A DNA stretch of 64,000 nucleotides from Prostheceraeus crozeri (GCA_907163375.1 CAJQUW010007774.1:186001-250000); one strand, 5' to 3'. Shown: positions 37,440-50,267, counted from the stretch's first letter. Numbers and translations: made by a program. Notes: generated by a model not told the origin, from the sequence alone.

Positions 37440-38866
37440 ATGTAAGACTTGAAAGAGATATTTCAATCAGTGATTTAGAGAAAGCAGAATTCGCTATTTT
37501 CGAATATGTACAGCGTACTTCATTTGGTAATGAAATAAAAGCGATAAAAAACAGTGAAAGTGTACCAAAAATAAGCTCCCTTCGTAAGTTGAGTCCTATT
37601 CTTGATGACCGAGGTCTACTTCGAGTAGGAGGACGAATTTCCAGAGCAACAGTCTCATACGAAACTAAACACCCCATCATTTTGCCAAAAAGTCATCATG
37701 TATGTGAGTTAATTGTAAGATATACACATTTAAGAATGGGATGTATGGGTAAGGACACAACGGTTACAGAGATCAGGCAAAAGCTGTGGATAATTGGTGT
37801 TAGGCAAATTGCTCGTAAAATCACCAAAGACTGTTTGTGTTGTCGTAGACTGCAAGGAAGAGCAACTGTTCCGATGATGGCTGATCTTCCGTCGCATCGT
37901 ATAGAAGGTGATCAACCACCTTTTACTAATGTTGGGATTGATTGTTTTGGTCCCTTTCTTACCAAAAATGGAAAAACAGTCAAGAAAAGATACGGCGTAG
38001 TGTTTTCATGTCTTGTCAGTAGAGCTGTTCATATTGAAACTTTGAGTTCATTAGAAACAGATGCGTTTATTAACGCTCTGAGACGTTTCATTGCACGAAG
38101 AGGAAATGTTAAGGTCATTAGAACAGATAATGGTAGAAATTTTGTCGGGGCTAGCAGAGAATTACGTCAGGAGATGAGTAAATGGAACGAAAAAGTAATT
38201 AGAGAACGTCTTCTAAAATAGGGAATTGAATGGATTTTCCATCCACCATTAGCTCCTCATTTCGGCGGAGTTTGGGAAAGGGAGATTAGATCCATTCGTA
38301 AAGTACTACATTCTGTCATGCGTGAACAGAATATTCGTTTGACTGATGAATCGTTAAGTACCCTTATGTGCGAAATAGAGTCCATTTTGAATTGTCGTCC
38401 ATTGACAACCATTTCTGATGATCCAAATGATCTTGACACGTTGACCCCTAACCATTTGTTGCTATTGAAATCAGAACCAACCTTTCCTCCAGGTCTTTTC
38501 TCTAAGAGCGATTCCTATATTCAGCGTCGCTGGAAGCAAGTCCAGTATTTAGCTGATTTATTTTGGACGAGGTGGAAGAGAGAATATCTCATTTCTCTTC
38601 AGCAACGACAAAAGTGGACTAAAATGCAGAGGAACTATAAAGTTGGAGATCTAGTGCTACTAATTGAAGATAATTTGCCTCGAAATCGTTGGCTTAAAGG
38701 CCGTATTGTCAAGGTATCTAATGAAAGTCAGGTGCGTTCGGTAACCGTCAGAACGGTCAATCATACGGTCAAGAAAACAAAAGGATCGTACAAAAGCATA
38801 CCTAAGTGTACTGAGCTCATTAGGCCTGTAACCAAGTTGATTCTCTTGCGTAGTGCTGAACTCTAA
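37427..38866 (+). pseudogene. BEL/Pao integrase with internal stop
   Basis: The frame 37427-38221 carries the His-His-Cys-Cys zinc domain (HLRMGCMGKD, then CLCCRRLQGR) and two catalytic Asp contexts (NVGIDCFGPF, VIRTDNGRNFVG). A TAG at 38219-38221 interrupts the core just before the third catalytic residue, which lies in [10 protein letters not shown] at about 38258-38287 in the same frame. The frame then stays open to 38866 and ends in the C-terminal [20 protein letters not shown] module common in BEL/Pao integrases. The stop separates the two Asp from the Glu, so read-through or correction would be needed for activity. Confidence 0.9.
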
Positions 38867-38901
38867 TCGTGACAAATATCGTTATATTTGTGGGGCCGGA
38901 A

Positions 38902-39489
38902 TGTTGAGTTCGAATGCTGTTATGCGGTTTTTTCTTTCTGTGCTTCATTGTTATCCTGATGTTTGTCTTTGGTCCGATGTCTAAGTCTAGAGATCTTTAA
39001 TGTATGTCGTTTTGAAGTCTATGATGTTTGTTGAAAGATGTAGAGATCACTTTATTAGTTTTGGTGTCGCATTTCTTTGTTTGTTTGTATTTCTATGGAT
39101 GCGCCAGTTATGTAACTTATGTGAGATCTATGCATGATTCTTCCTGGCAAAGACTATCATATCGAACTCACTTGTGACCATCTTTGAATTTTGAACTGAT
39201 AAGCTAAAATCTTCTTTGTACAGTCCATGCATCAAGTATAGTCTTTAAGTTTTGTTGGTGCTAGTTTATCGACTAATCGGTAAGTCATTGCATATTTGCG
39301 ATGTCAATTGTACATAATTGTGTAAATCGTACCTTTTTTGTAGAAACCGTTTTTGTCTCTTGGTCAATGTCCTTTCTCTGAAAATTAAAGTTTCAAGTAT
39401 AAAAATATCTTCACTGAAAAGGATCTTTTTCTTTATGGGGCAAATTCGCGTGCTCGAAGTCCTAAAACTTTGCCAGTAAAGTTTTAACA
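38902..39489 (+). repeat. 3' LTR of the BEL/Pao element
   Basis: 588 bp, TG...CA ends, uninterrupted. Provides the empty-site reference for the transposon in the 5' LTR. Confidence 0.95.
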
Positions 39490-39494
39490 CCGTT

Positions 39495-40636
39495 ATATAT
39501 CAGCGAGGAAGCAGAGAGAACACAGGAACATACAAATAATAACCACTTTGACAGATTAATTGGTCCCATGTGATCTTTCACAATGCTAGACATCAGCATG
39601 CCTTCTGGAATTCACTAACTCACAAATTCGATGCTTTACAAAACTATTGTCTGATGATACACAAAGGAATATGCATGGAATTTCAATTCAAAGGCATTAG
39701 GAATATCATGACGTGACAAATGTCTGATGGAGTGATTGTTTTGACATCGATGGGTTCTGAGTGCCTCAAGTTAATGCTGGAGGAGGAGACTTCCAAAATT
39801 TATTATTCCCTCTGATGTCTGAGAGCAGGAATGTGAGAGACTTAAATTTGTATATTTTCCTATAGGGAAATCGAAATAAAATACCTTTGGAGAATCAATA
39901 TTTCCACAAGTGATTGAAATAATGAGTGAAAGGCGAAAATATCAACCTTATGATGTCATTTGCTCTGGAAGAATGCCTTCAAGATGCATAATTTAAGAGA
40001 ATGAAGCAGCTGAATTGTTTATCTGATGAGAGCTAACATTCATCGAAGCTAAAACAAGTCAGATATTTAAATTTCGACTGTTAGAAAAAAGGACAATGAA
40101 TTATAACAAATTCTATCGAAAGCTGTGGAGTCAATTGATTTCTGATAACTGCAAATTAACGATTTCCGTATCAAACTCAGCTTGAAAGAGATTGAAAATG
40201 TCAGTTGGCGCGGAGACATCGTTAAGAGAAAAGTCATTGAAAAAGCTGTGATTTTCTCAGACACTCTTCAATCCGTGAGGAATGATTGCGCAAAGGAGTA
40301 TTGTGCTTGAATTGTTCAAACCTTTGCACATTTTTAAAGTGATGAATATCCCAGACAAACATGCAATCTACATCCTCCTTTAATGGATGGAATGCAGACA
40401 ATTTACTAGTTGATGTGAAAATGAATTCATAAAATGCTTCTGTGAACACATTAATTTTATTGCTGAAGTGTTTTATACGAGAGGTCTGCGTTCGCGACAC
40501 AAACACGATCTAGTTCGTGTCGTGTTGAGTCTTGTCATTCTGACCTTGACAATAATAGAGTCGTGTTTTATTTTCGTGCTGACAAGGATTTACTGCAGAT
40601 TTTAAATCGAGATAATTTTTGATAGCTTTACTTATT
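39495..40636. other. No recognisable gene
   Basis: A 90-codon minus-strand frame (40234-40506) has no recognised domain. TTCGTGTCGTGTT at about 40515 recurs at about 41020, on the other side of the LINE fragment. Confidence 0.4.
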
Positions 40637-40998
40637 TATTTATACTTATTTATTTATAAAAGTACTTGTATAGCGCACAATACAATGTTACAAGGCGCTC
40701 TGTTCGAACAGATAGATTTTCAACAACCGACGAAAGCTGGAAGAGTGTCAAATTATTGTCCCTGAGATGTAAAGGGAGGCTGTTCAGCAGTTGTGGTCCA
40801 GCAACGGCGAAAGCTTTATCACTCAGGCGAGTGCGTGTTCGGGGTATCGAATGTTCTCAGATCACTCGATCTCATGTCGTGAGAGCTGTGACCCTCCCTA
40901 GGGTGACATTTGTCCATCATGACTTTGAAGGCCTGTACCGCCATCCGAAAAGTGATCCTGTGGCGCACTGGGAGCCAATGCAGCTGATACAGAACTGA
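40637..40998 (-). pseudogene. CR1-like LINE 3' terminal fragment
   Basis: On the minus strand one frame reads SIPRTRTRLSDKAFAVAGPQ, then LLNSLPLHLRDNNLTLSSFR and RLLKIYLFEQ. This is the conserved C-terminus of CR1-group ORF2. It is followed by a GCGCTATACAAG 3' tail and (ATAA)n-like repeats at 40637-40660. The plus-strand frame over the same bases (40666-40998) is a shadow. Confidence 0.7.
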
Positions 40999-41840
40999 AG
41001 TCGGTTTGAATCACGTGTTCGTGTCGTGTTCGCATTTCGGCCGAAAAATTTCGTGTCGTGATAAGAGGCTAATTTCCTATGACTGCAAACTTCTACTTTA
41101 CACTAGAGGAGTGGCCACGAGCGGTGACCCGACCACTTTCAAAGCGACCCTACTTGACAACTTTAACCCGGATGCTTGATAGACGATACAGTTTCCTATG
41201 AAACTATTACGACATACACGCGAACAAATACAGGTGCATGCAATACATTGATCGACATAATGTCAGTTTGTATAATATACAGCTGTATCATGGAGTATGT
41301 ATAGAAAATTCGAAATGCAGTACAAATACACGATGCATAGCGCTATTCGCAGATATGCCTCCCTTTTCGTCATTTAAACCAATTCAAGACGTTTGACTTC
41401 AGTTGTGTCACCTGTTAAGTCAGTTGTGCCTATTATTTGATAATCTCGGCCTAATATTTGAAAGAAAAACATAATCATATTAATGATATCTTAGCAAAAA
41501 TGTTTATGCACCATTCCATGTTTTTTTGTGCAACATAGCAACTCGCTGCCTACACCAATTTGATGGGAATACCCTGTTGTCAACCAGTAACCAGTACTGT
41601 GGAACATCCATCAAGAAACAGATTTCTTTACTTGAACCTATCATTGGAGGTGCATTGCAATTATTTGAGATGTTCCTGATACCATAGATCATGCCATACT
41701 GGATCGATCCTTCCGTGTAGACAACATCATGCAAGATGCATTTTTTAAAACACGCAGAAGAATGAAGTGAGAGGAGCGAAGAGAAGCAATTCAGATGAGT
41801 CTATAAACATAAGAGTAGTCTATCTTCAGAAAGAGATCAA

Positions 41841-43834
41841 CAGTGTTCGTACTGGCCGATTTCGCATTTTTCGCGCCCCGCCCTGCGATTCGCGCCCCCA
41901 ACTAATTGGTCTAAGATACATGTATGCACGAGCGTAAGGTCAATACATACATTTTTCAAACATATATGGAATTCACATAGGCATATTTACGGGTCAATTG
42001 CATAGGTCTATGACGATTTGCAGCATTTATTAGATACCTTTGATGGAGTAGATGAAAACATAATTGATTAATGGATGGCCCTGCATGGAGCAGACAACCA
42101 TATGATATTAATGAGATCATATACGAACATATAAGTACGTTATAATGTATTCATTCTAATTCGGTACTATAATATTTCCGCAACGTTGAATCAAATGAGT
42201 CTAAGGAACCCCGAAAATGCCTTTTCCAGTTCCAATTGGCTAGGATTTGGTTGTGGGGCCTTAGAAAAATGCCCGAAATCACTACAACCAAATCTGGGCC
42301 AAATGGAACCGAACCAAAGACTAAAATCGGGGTGTTAGGGCCTGTCATACCTGACATTTCTCGGTGTAGTCAACGTCTTCGTTAAAATAACGTCGCTACA
42401 CTTTCCATCTGGTACTGAAATGTAACATAATAAGCTTCATTAATACACCGTAAGAGTTTATGCCCTATTTTCCTTGCGATTTAAATGAAGAAAAGATCAG
42501 AAATGAAAGTACACATGTAAGTAGTTTCATTCAATCAGGTACATGATGATCGAGCTGTGTTGAATCAAAATGATGTCTAAAAGCGCTAGGCACTGATAAA
42601 GAAAATATCACTTCAATTTCTTGGGAGAAATAACGTTCAGTTCTTCATGTGCTTTTCGCTTCAAAATACTAGTCATGAGCTTCTCAGCTACTGCTCGTTT
42701 CTTTTCTTCCATCTTCTCCTTCTCATCAAGCAGAGCTTTAAGGTGGTCCTCCTCTTCCTTTAATGACCGTAATGCCTCCTCCTGCATTTTCACGAGGCTT
42801 TCTTTCCGTTTCATGATATCGCTGATTCGCTTTTCGTTGTTTTGAGACCGGACTCTAACTCATTCAGCTTTGAATCATTTTTCTTCTGATTTTCGAAAGT
42901 TTTTAATATATCCTTCTCTGGTGCCTTCTTCTTCCTTGCTGCCTCTTCCTCCATCTCGCTCTTCAAACGCAGCTCATATGCTTGTTTGGCTTTGGCAACT
43001 TTCTCCAAAAGTGCCTGTGTCACTTCGAAGTTTCGCGATGAGATATTATTCGATGCCATGGCGCTCTTAATAACGACGATCGCATTTATTGTAGTCGCGG
43101 ACAGGTTACTCCGTTTCTTTGTCACTAGATCAGACAGCAAACTGAACACCCTCTCCACTTCTGCGTTTCCGTGGAGTAATGTCATCGTGACTCGAGCCAG
43201 ACGACTCAGAGTTGGCATCTTTGAGGACATTTTCTGCCAGTATTCTCCAATGTCCATTGGCTTCTCTGTTGTACCTTGGAGGAGTCGAGCTTCAACTTCA
43301 AGAGTAGAAATCTCGTTTTGAGGAACAATTTGGGGAAAGCACTATTCAAGAGTCTTCGCCCAGTTCTCCAGATCAGCATCGTTCGAATGATGTGGGGAAA
43401 GAAATTGGCACGATTGAAGCACATCATTTTCAAACGGTAAGTACTTGAGGAGCTTTTCAGTTCCCCTCCTAAAGAATCGCTTCACCCTTTCAAAAATGTA
43501 ATACGCAGTGATGATAAATAGTCCCTTAATAAAATGTAGAATACGCAGTGATGATTACGGTATGTCGTAGTAGGTTTACACACTATTCCTATAATTTGTT
43601 AGTGTTATGTCAGGAAGGCATTTTCTGGAATAATAAGGAAAATATTCAATTCTATTACTGTCATCAATCTGATACATAGTCGTAGACACATCTAACAGTT
43701 CCCAGTGATATATTATAGTCAAATATTTTTTGGGGAGCGAAAATATATGGGACAATATTGGGGCGCGAAAATATTTTCGGAATTTTCGCGCCCGCCTTCA
43801 TTTTTCGCGCATTCGCGCCCCAGTACGAACACTG
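41841..43834 (-). mobile_element. hAT-type DNA transposon, about 2.0 kb, degenerate
   Basis: The outer 15 bp are perfect inverted repeats: CAGTGTTCGTACTGG at 41841-41855 and its reverse complement ending at 43834. GATCAA directly abuts both ends. The left flank GAGATCAA could be the original 8-bp duplication with a GA lost on the right. Subterminal TTTTCGCGCCC-type motifs recur at both ends and are much more CpG-rich than the background. The transposase relic inside is minus-strand. Confidence 0.8.
42608..43440 (-). pseudogene. hAT transposase, C-terminal dimerisation region
   Basis: Minus-strand frame 43257-42811 contains HGNAEVERVFSLLSDLVTKK followed by RSNLSATTINAIVVIKSAM, the hAT C-terminal dimerisation motif. 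The same frame extends upstream to about 43440 through one TAG near 43341. At 42814/42811 an ATGA overlap moves the sequence into another frame (42814-42608). That frame is a Lys/Glu-rich predicted coiled coil ending NVISPKKLK. The N-terminal catalytic part is absent. A broken autonomous-element remnant; a domesticated gene is unlikely given the stop and frame change. Confidence 0.75.
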
Positions 43835-44249
43835 GATCAAGTCAAATGCCATACACTGCAGGATGCTAACCAAGAAATTCGAAGGGGTTGACGGAGGCAG
43901 CATGGCACCAGAAGACTTTCCTTTTCACTTCCACTGAGACCTAGGCATTGTGTCAATAACGGCAGTCAAATTTGTCCGATTTCTATGAACGGTGAGATTT
44001 GTACAACAAAATTTTGTGTCAACGAGATTGAAAGTATACTTTGTGCTCACAGCGATACATCAACAAGAATTTGTGAAAATGAAAGAATTAAAGAATCTTT
44101 CCATAGAGTTATCATTGGCGCACAAACATCTACAGATGCATGTAATCAATCTTTCTTTTATCTTGATAAAGTGGACAATTCTTCACGGATGGAGAAGTCT
44201 GGATAATCCCGTAAGCCAGCTATAAATGTGCTACATTCAATTACACGCT

Positions 44250-44972
44250 GCTGATTTATAACTGGTTGAAGTCTATGGCGAAACATTTTGATTAACTGTG
44301 CATAATTTTGCTACATTATATTTGTGAATAAATTTGTTTGGAGAGAGGCTTATTATTCTATCCATAAAGCAATAGGTCAGCTGTTCGATGACAACGAACC
44401 ATACAAACTCCAACTATAAGCTCATTTTCGTTTACTGAAGCCTGTAATTTGAGGCGATGATGTGAATATGCGAATGGCCGACATTGCGATTCTACCTAAA
44501 CAGAAAGGAGTTCATGAAGTAACAAATATCTGACAGCATAGCACAGAAGGCGGAGGAAGTTTGGAGAAGTTGGAGAAGCGACGCAAAAGACAGAGTCGTA
44601 TGGCGGAGAACTGTGCACAAGGTGGTTGAAGTATGGAGCGGCTGACATTTTACTTGACTGTGTTTCCTGATATCGTTTCATATGGTGTTACCCTGATGGT
44701 TTGTGGACTGTAGCTAGTTTGTGTTTCCATGAATTTTATGATGTATATGAACTGTCTCCTTTTTATCTTGTTTGTATGAATCCCTACCTACCCCATTTAT
44801 ATGGGAGAAAGGGGCTGTTAAAATAAAAAAAATAAATAGCAAATTCCTGGCATTTCCGAGGCAAATTAAGCCAAGAATACAACTTGGCCAACCCAAGCCC
44901 CGTTTCGCAAGACCTGCCTGAACCCGAATTCGAGTCGAGTAGGGTTTGTGTGAAATTGACACATCTCTGCAC
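44250..44972 (+). repeat. Unclassified ~430-bp repeat, copy 1 (interrupted)
   Basis: Starts GATTTATAACTGGTTGAAG and ends near GTGAAATTGACACATC. Matches 53725-54153 closely, apart from a 292-bp LINE insertion plus 6-bp duplication here. No ORF. Confidence 0.8.
44544..44835 (+). mobile_element. LINE 3' fragment inserted in the ~430-bp repeat
   Basis: ATAGCA flanks it (44538-44543 and 44836-44841), and the copy at 53725-54153 shows the empty site. The 5' part can be read as EEVWRSWRSDAKDRVVWRRT, resembling the C-terminus of an RTE/Proto-type LINE. A 3' UTR and an A-rich TAAAATAAAAAAAATAAAT tail follow. A strongly 5'-truncated retroposition event. Confidence 0.75.
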
Positions 44973-44999
44973 TCGGGTTAAAGAATATCCAGAAGAACT

Positions 45000-45696
45000 G
45001 GACTGAAAAATATAACACAAAATTTATGTTATCATAACATCCAATGAATAGGGCAAATACGAATAGAAAGACAGTTTCCTGAGTGTATTGTCTTCCAAAT
45101 CTAACAAAATTTACCCCTTTAATCCATCAAGCAGTTTTTCAATTGAACTTTAATAACCATCGCTAAATAATGCATCAATAATGTCATAAGCATGCAGGTT
45201 CTTATTGACCGTGAGTTGATCAGCTTTCACTCAACGAAAGTACAACACATATTTTCTCGACTATCTCCTGATATCTTAATTCATGTAATGATGAATTGTC
45301 AAATTTCATATATTCAACAACAAAATTTTAATTTGCAGTATAACTTCACTGAGGTCTGAGTACTTGTATACAAGCATCAAATAATTACCCCTTCACTTAA
45401 TAAGCAGGAAGACAAAAATATGATCTTGAATATCTGACCAGAGATCTTCTTGAGTATCTACGAATGAAATTTCAACATGATAGCCTCAGGTTATATGAAA
45501 ATGCAGTGAAAAAAAAATTCCATTGCAATCCCAATCATGCGTGAAAAAAGTATTAGAAACACGTACGTGTACAAATGTTTAGAAAATAGCAATTCTAGTT
45601 GCAATGTCATTCAGGTCATGATAAAAGTACAGTAAGACATAAAACAAGAGATACTCGTGCTATGGAACATCAATCGACAACAGAACAATTACATTT
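45000..45696. other. No recognisable gene
   Basis: AT-rich sequence between the repeat copy and the large inverted repeat. No domain-bearing frame. Confidence 0.4.
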
Positions 45697-48600
45697 GGGT
45701 CATTCCACAAAAAAGGACAGATGGCCTGTGGCGAAGGTTCTCGGATTTTCTTCAAACTTCAACAGCTGATTGTTCTTGGTAGGAAACTGACAGAAATCAA
45801 ATATTTCCGTCTAACTCGTCATACTTTCCGAGCTACAGCCTTCTGAAGAAGACTATGCTCGACAAAAACAATCTTCTATCTTCAATTATTTAAAATTTCC
45901 GTACTTTTGAAGACCTGTATCTCAAAGACTAGATAAGCTATCGTCGCAATGTTTTGTATGTGTATTATGCTAGTGTAGGTTAGTATGCATATCAATTTTC
46001 AGCCCGATACCATCATTCAATCGTGAGATACAGCTTCTCAAAGTTGACTAAAATTTTAGGCCTACTTTTTATATTCAAAACTAGCCCAATTCCATGGGCA
46101 AAATTCTTCCTGAAGATGTACTCCAAACTCAATGATTTTTTCACCATGCATTATGCATAATAACTGATAGGAGCTAGTACCAATAGAAAGTTTCTACTGC
46201 AAGTCGTTGTCGAACTGGAAGTCACGAAATTTGATTTTTTTGAAAAGTAACAAAAATGGCCATTTTTGATGATCATTTCCCGTTGACTGACCACTCCGAT
46301 TTGCGTGAAAGTTTTTGTCAACCACACTATGAAGCTGATAATCAACATACTCAAAGCTGAACGTGCGCTTCGGCTTCGTTTAGGAGCTAGAGCACTTTGA
46401 ATTATCACTTATTTTTTCATATTCTACTCTTAAAAGTTTATAAGTAGTATATATTATATGTCCAAATTGGGACTATCATTTTTACCAGTCTGTACTCAGA
46501 TTCACTGCAACTTTGTTTGTTTCCAATTTTATTGCAGATAAACCATTTTGACGACATTAGAGATCGTCTACATTGTGATATCACAGAGTGGCAGGCTCTT
46601 TCGTTATCTCTCCAGTCTGTAGAAATAAATATAAATGCATTTATAAATCAATAAGCTATATTATCCACAGCTCAACACGGTCTCCATGAGCTCCATTCAC
46701 TTTCGGAGTCTTTTCGCACAGTTTTCTAGAAAACGTCGCAAGGCATCCTTGTCCGATTAATTGAATGTTTCCCTGACTTTATCCTTCGAATCATCCATTG
46801 AAGTTTTGCCTCATGAGCCCTACTTTTGGTTGCTCTCCAATGAAAAAAAAATTGAACTTCTGGACAGCCACCTCAGGGAGTTTGGTCCGTAGCCTATCCA
46901 ACTACGAGGAAATGTTTGGTCGAGGAATGATCCTGCCTCCTTGCTCCAAAGCGGAGGCGCTCAAAATTCGCTTTTGACGAAGATATGGAACAGCGAAAAC
47001 TTTTAATTAATTATCACAATTGACGTTGCCTTGAAGAAGGGACCGATAACATCACCTCTCCATACTCAATCCAAAACAACGACCTTCGGACAGTGAAGAG
47101 ATAGCTCTTGCTTGATGCCATGGGGTTGACTGTCTAATCAGTAGCTACATTTGTGCTTCGTTGGTTGAATCAAGTTGAACAGATCAGGAACGCTTCCCAA
47201 ATGTTTTACACACAGCAAACACTAGTCGAGCCATGTCCTCTTCACTCAAATCTTGAACGAACGGATTGTGGTCACATGCTCTAGGCATGCTAACTCTGAG
47301 AAGAGAATTTTGACTAGCACCAAATTCAGTCGACGTAGACAATGCATGTAGACAATTATTAAAAAAACCTCACAGTCACAGTGTTTTCATAACCTGCTGC
47401 TGTTATTTGTGGGCTATGTCTTGGAAGAAAGATGTTGTCCCTAGAACAGAGCTTCTTGACGCATTTTACCGTTTTTTTCGGATTGTGGTTTTTAGTTCTT
47501 CCCGAATGGGTGAGATTTTCTGACTGCTGTCGTATAATAATAATAATTGTACATTCGTATATCATACGGCGATCATAGCTTTTCGTTCTGTGTCAAATGT
47601 CATGTTGTCTCAGTAATGACGCAAATTGCATGCAATGACTTAACAATTTCCAACAATTCGAAATTTCAAATGTAATATCAATGTCATTACTTGCTGAACA
47701 TGTGGACATCTACATACATTCAAAAGATCTAGAAAAGTAATAAAATTCAAAGCGTAATGTAAAAGGCAAGGGCTAGATATCACGTCAATAAGGAAGCGCG
47801 GCAAGAACATTCCTTAGAGGTGAAGTTCGGTCAAATATTCAACCTTGTCTCAATGGCTACTTCATTGTATGCCTAGTCAATCTTGCTAACTTAGACGAGC
47901 ATCTGATGTCTCACTTGACCGCAATCATTAACTTAAGGAGACGTTATGACGTCATATCTCCCAATGATCTGATACGCTACTGATAGCATGTTTCGTGACG
48001 ACTGAGCTATGCATAGGACGATCAATTCACGGGAAAGAAAGAAAAGGAAGTCACTTGTTTATGTTCTCTGAACATGTACAAAATCGCCAAAATTGAACAA
48101 TTTTGCGAATAGCCTACAAGTGTAATAACAAAACGGGCGATCCCAAAGAGCTTGCCTTCTGCACCTTTCAGAAAGACTGCAAAAATGCCGTGTAATAGAA
48201 TTGGACGAGCTCATTTTAAACTGACGAGTCACAGTGTTGTATGAAAATTTTAAAGGAATAGATAAAGTAGATAATCTAAGATACACCATGTTGAAGGAAC
48301 AGTTCAAAATCAGACAGCCTTTATTATTTGATTGTTGCCATGTGATGCATGACTAGAAAGTGAAGAGAGCTAAATCAGCTACGTCAGCTGCTCTAGATAG
48401 TCTATTCCATTTCAGCAACGGCATCTCTCGTGTAGTTATCGCATGCTTCTGATGCTTGTAGTAACTGAACATTGTAGAATCGGACAGCTAATAAACAGCG
48501 AACTCAGTCTCATAGTGCAATCTGTTGTCGCTTTTTGCCTTCCGTAGGAGTGAATGTGTTGCATCTTGACCACAAATATTTCATTTTATGACCATTCGAT

Positions 48601-50267
48601 GTGTTCTCTTCAAGAATAGTCTAATAGCTTTTGTTTGTACCTTTGGTCCATTTAGAGATTCACAGAGATTTGTCAGCTTGCATGCTGCAGGTTCATCATA
48701 TCAGTCAACCACAACGAACCTCCTGTCTCGTGAGCGCCGTTCTGTCTCTCAGATACACAGAAAGCGTGAATTGGCAGCTATGTCGTCTTTGACATGAATT
48801 TACTGGAAAACTAGCGAGTAGATAAGTGGGAAGTGTCAGGAAATCATCGTAGTGATTGAACAGTTTAATTTTCAGAGATAAAATTCGTTTCTGAAATTGA
48901 CCGAACTACACATTTGAAAGTTTGTTAAGCGGCATGTTAAAAGTTTTCGCTGCTCCACACCTTCGATAAAAGCAAATTTTGAGCGCCTCCGCTTTGGAGC
49001 AAGGAGGCAGGATCATTCCTCGACCAAACATTTCCTCGTAGTTGGATAGGCTACGGACCAAACTCCCTGAGGTGGCTGTCCACAAGTTCAATCGTAAGTC
49101 CACGTGATTTTTTTTCATTCGAGAGCAACCAAAAGTAGGGCTTATGAGGCAAAACTTCAATGGATGATTCGAAGGATAAAATCAGGGAAACATTCAATTA
49201 ATCGGACAAGGATGCCTTGCGACTTTTTCTAGAAAACTGTGCGAAAAGACTCCGAAAGTGAATGGAGCTCATGGAGACCGTGTTGAGCTGTGGATAATAT
49301 AGCTTGTTGATTCATAAATGCATTTATATATATTTCTACAGACTGGAGAGATAACGAAAGAGCCTGCCACTCTGTGATATCACAATGTAGACGATCTCTA
49401 ATGTCGTCAAAATGGTTTATCTGCAATAAAATTGGAAACAAACAAAGTTGCAGTGAATCTGAGTACAGACTGGTAAAAATGATAGTCCCAATTTGGACAT
49501 ATAATATATACTACTCATAAACTTTTAAGAGTAGAATATGAAAAAATAAGTGATAATTCAAAGTGCTCTAGCTCCTAAACGAAGCCGAAGCGCACGTTCA
49601 GCTTTGAGTATGTTGATTATCAGCTTCATAGTGTGGTTGACAAAAACTTTCACGTAAATCGGAGTGGTCAGTCAACGGGAAATGATCATCAAAAATGGCC
49701 ATTTTTGTTACTTTTCAAAAAAATCAAATTTCGTGACTTCCAGTTCGACAACGACTTGCAGTAGAAACTTTCTATTGGTACTAGCTCTTATCAGTTATTA
49801 TGCATAATGCATGGTGAAAAAATCATTGAGTTTGGAGTACATCTTCAGGAAGAATTTTGCCCATGGAATTGGGCTAGTTTTGAATATAAAAAAGACAATA
49901 TAAAATACAACTTTGAGAAGCTGTATCTCACGATTGAATGATGGTATCGGGCTGAAAATTGATATGCATACTAACCTACACTAGTATAATACACATACAA
50001 AACATTGCGACGATAGCTTACTTAGTCTTTGAGTTGCAGGTCTTCAAAAGTACGGAAATTTTAAATAATTGAAGATAGAAGATTGTTTTTGTTGAGCATA
50101 GTCTTCTTCAGAAGGCTGTAGCCCGGAAAGTATGACGAGTTAGACGGAAATATTTGATTTCTGTCAGTTTCCTACCAAGAACAATCAGCTGTTGAAGTTT
50201 GAAGAAAATTCGAGAACCTTCGTCACACACTTTTCCCGAAATCTGTCGTTTTTTTGTGGAATGACCC
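45697..50267. mobile_element. Large inverted-repeat element: 1.3 kb arms, 1.9 kb spacer
   Basis: Arms 45697-47006 and 48937-50267 are reverse complements of high identity (clearly over 90% by eye), with small indels. The outer ends read GGGTCATTCCAC on each side. ATTT directly abuts both outer ends (45693-45696 and 50268-50271), a candidate 4-bp target duplication. The right arm on the minus strand contains two modest frames (49441-49229 and 49160-48906). The first follows a good splice-acceptor-like TTTTATTGCAG. Neither encodes a protein family I recognise. The left arm has an extra deletion (about 14 bp near 46847). Possible identities: a DNA transposon with long terminal inverted repeats, or two opposite copies of one repeat. 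Confidence 0.75.
47007..48936. other. Spacer of the large inverted repeat
   Basis: No frame with recognised domains. Small frames at 47359-47565, 48059-48307 and 48588-48797 are unassigned. Confidence 0.45.

Larger units (their letters stand above)
31380..39489 (+). mobile_element. BEL/Pao LTR retrotransposon, complete with 5-bp target duplication
   Basis: Direct LTRs begin TGTTGAG and end TTTTAACA. The 3' LTR (38902-39489) is 588 bp, and the 5' LTR is 588 bp once its 1009-bp insertion (element plus one target copy) is removed. Aligned by eye they are identical. CCGTT flanks both sides (31375-31379 and 39490-39494) as a target duplication. Domain order inside is gag with zinc knuckles, protease, RT, RNase H, integrase, which is BEL/Pao order. 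A purine-rich TGGGGCCGGAA lies directly before the 3' LTR. Without the nested element the length is about 7.1 kb. Six lesions break the coding region (see the coding entries), so it is non-autonomous as read. Confidence 0.95.

Noticed and set aside
40666..40998. 110-codon plus-strand frame
   Set aside because: Complementary to a minus-strand CR1 ORF2 C-terminus and 3' tail; the sense-strand match is clear, so this frame is a shadow.
42608..43257. Domesticated hAT gene
   Set aside because: An in-frame TAG upstream, a frame change at 42811-42814, and location between hAT terminal repeats all favour a decayed transposon.
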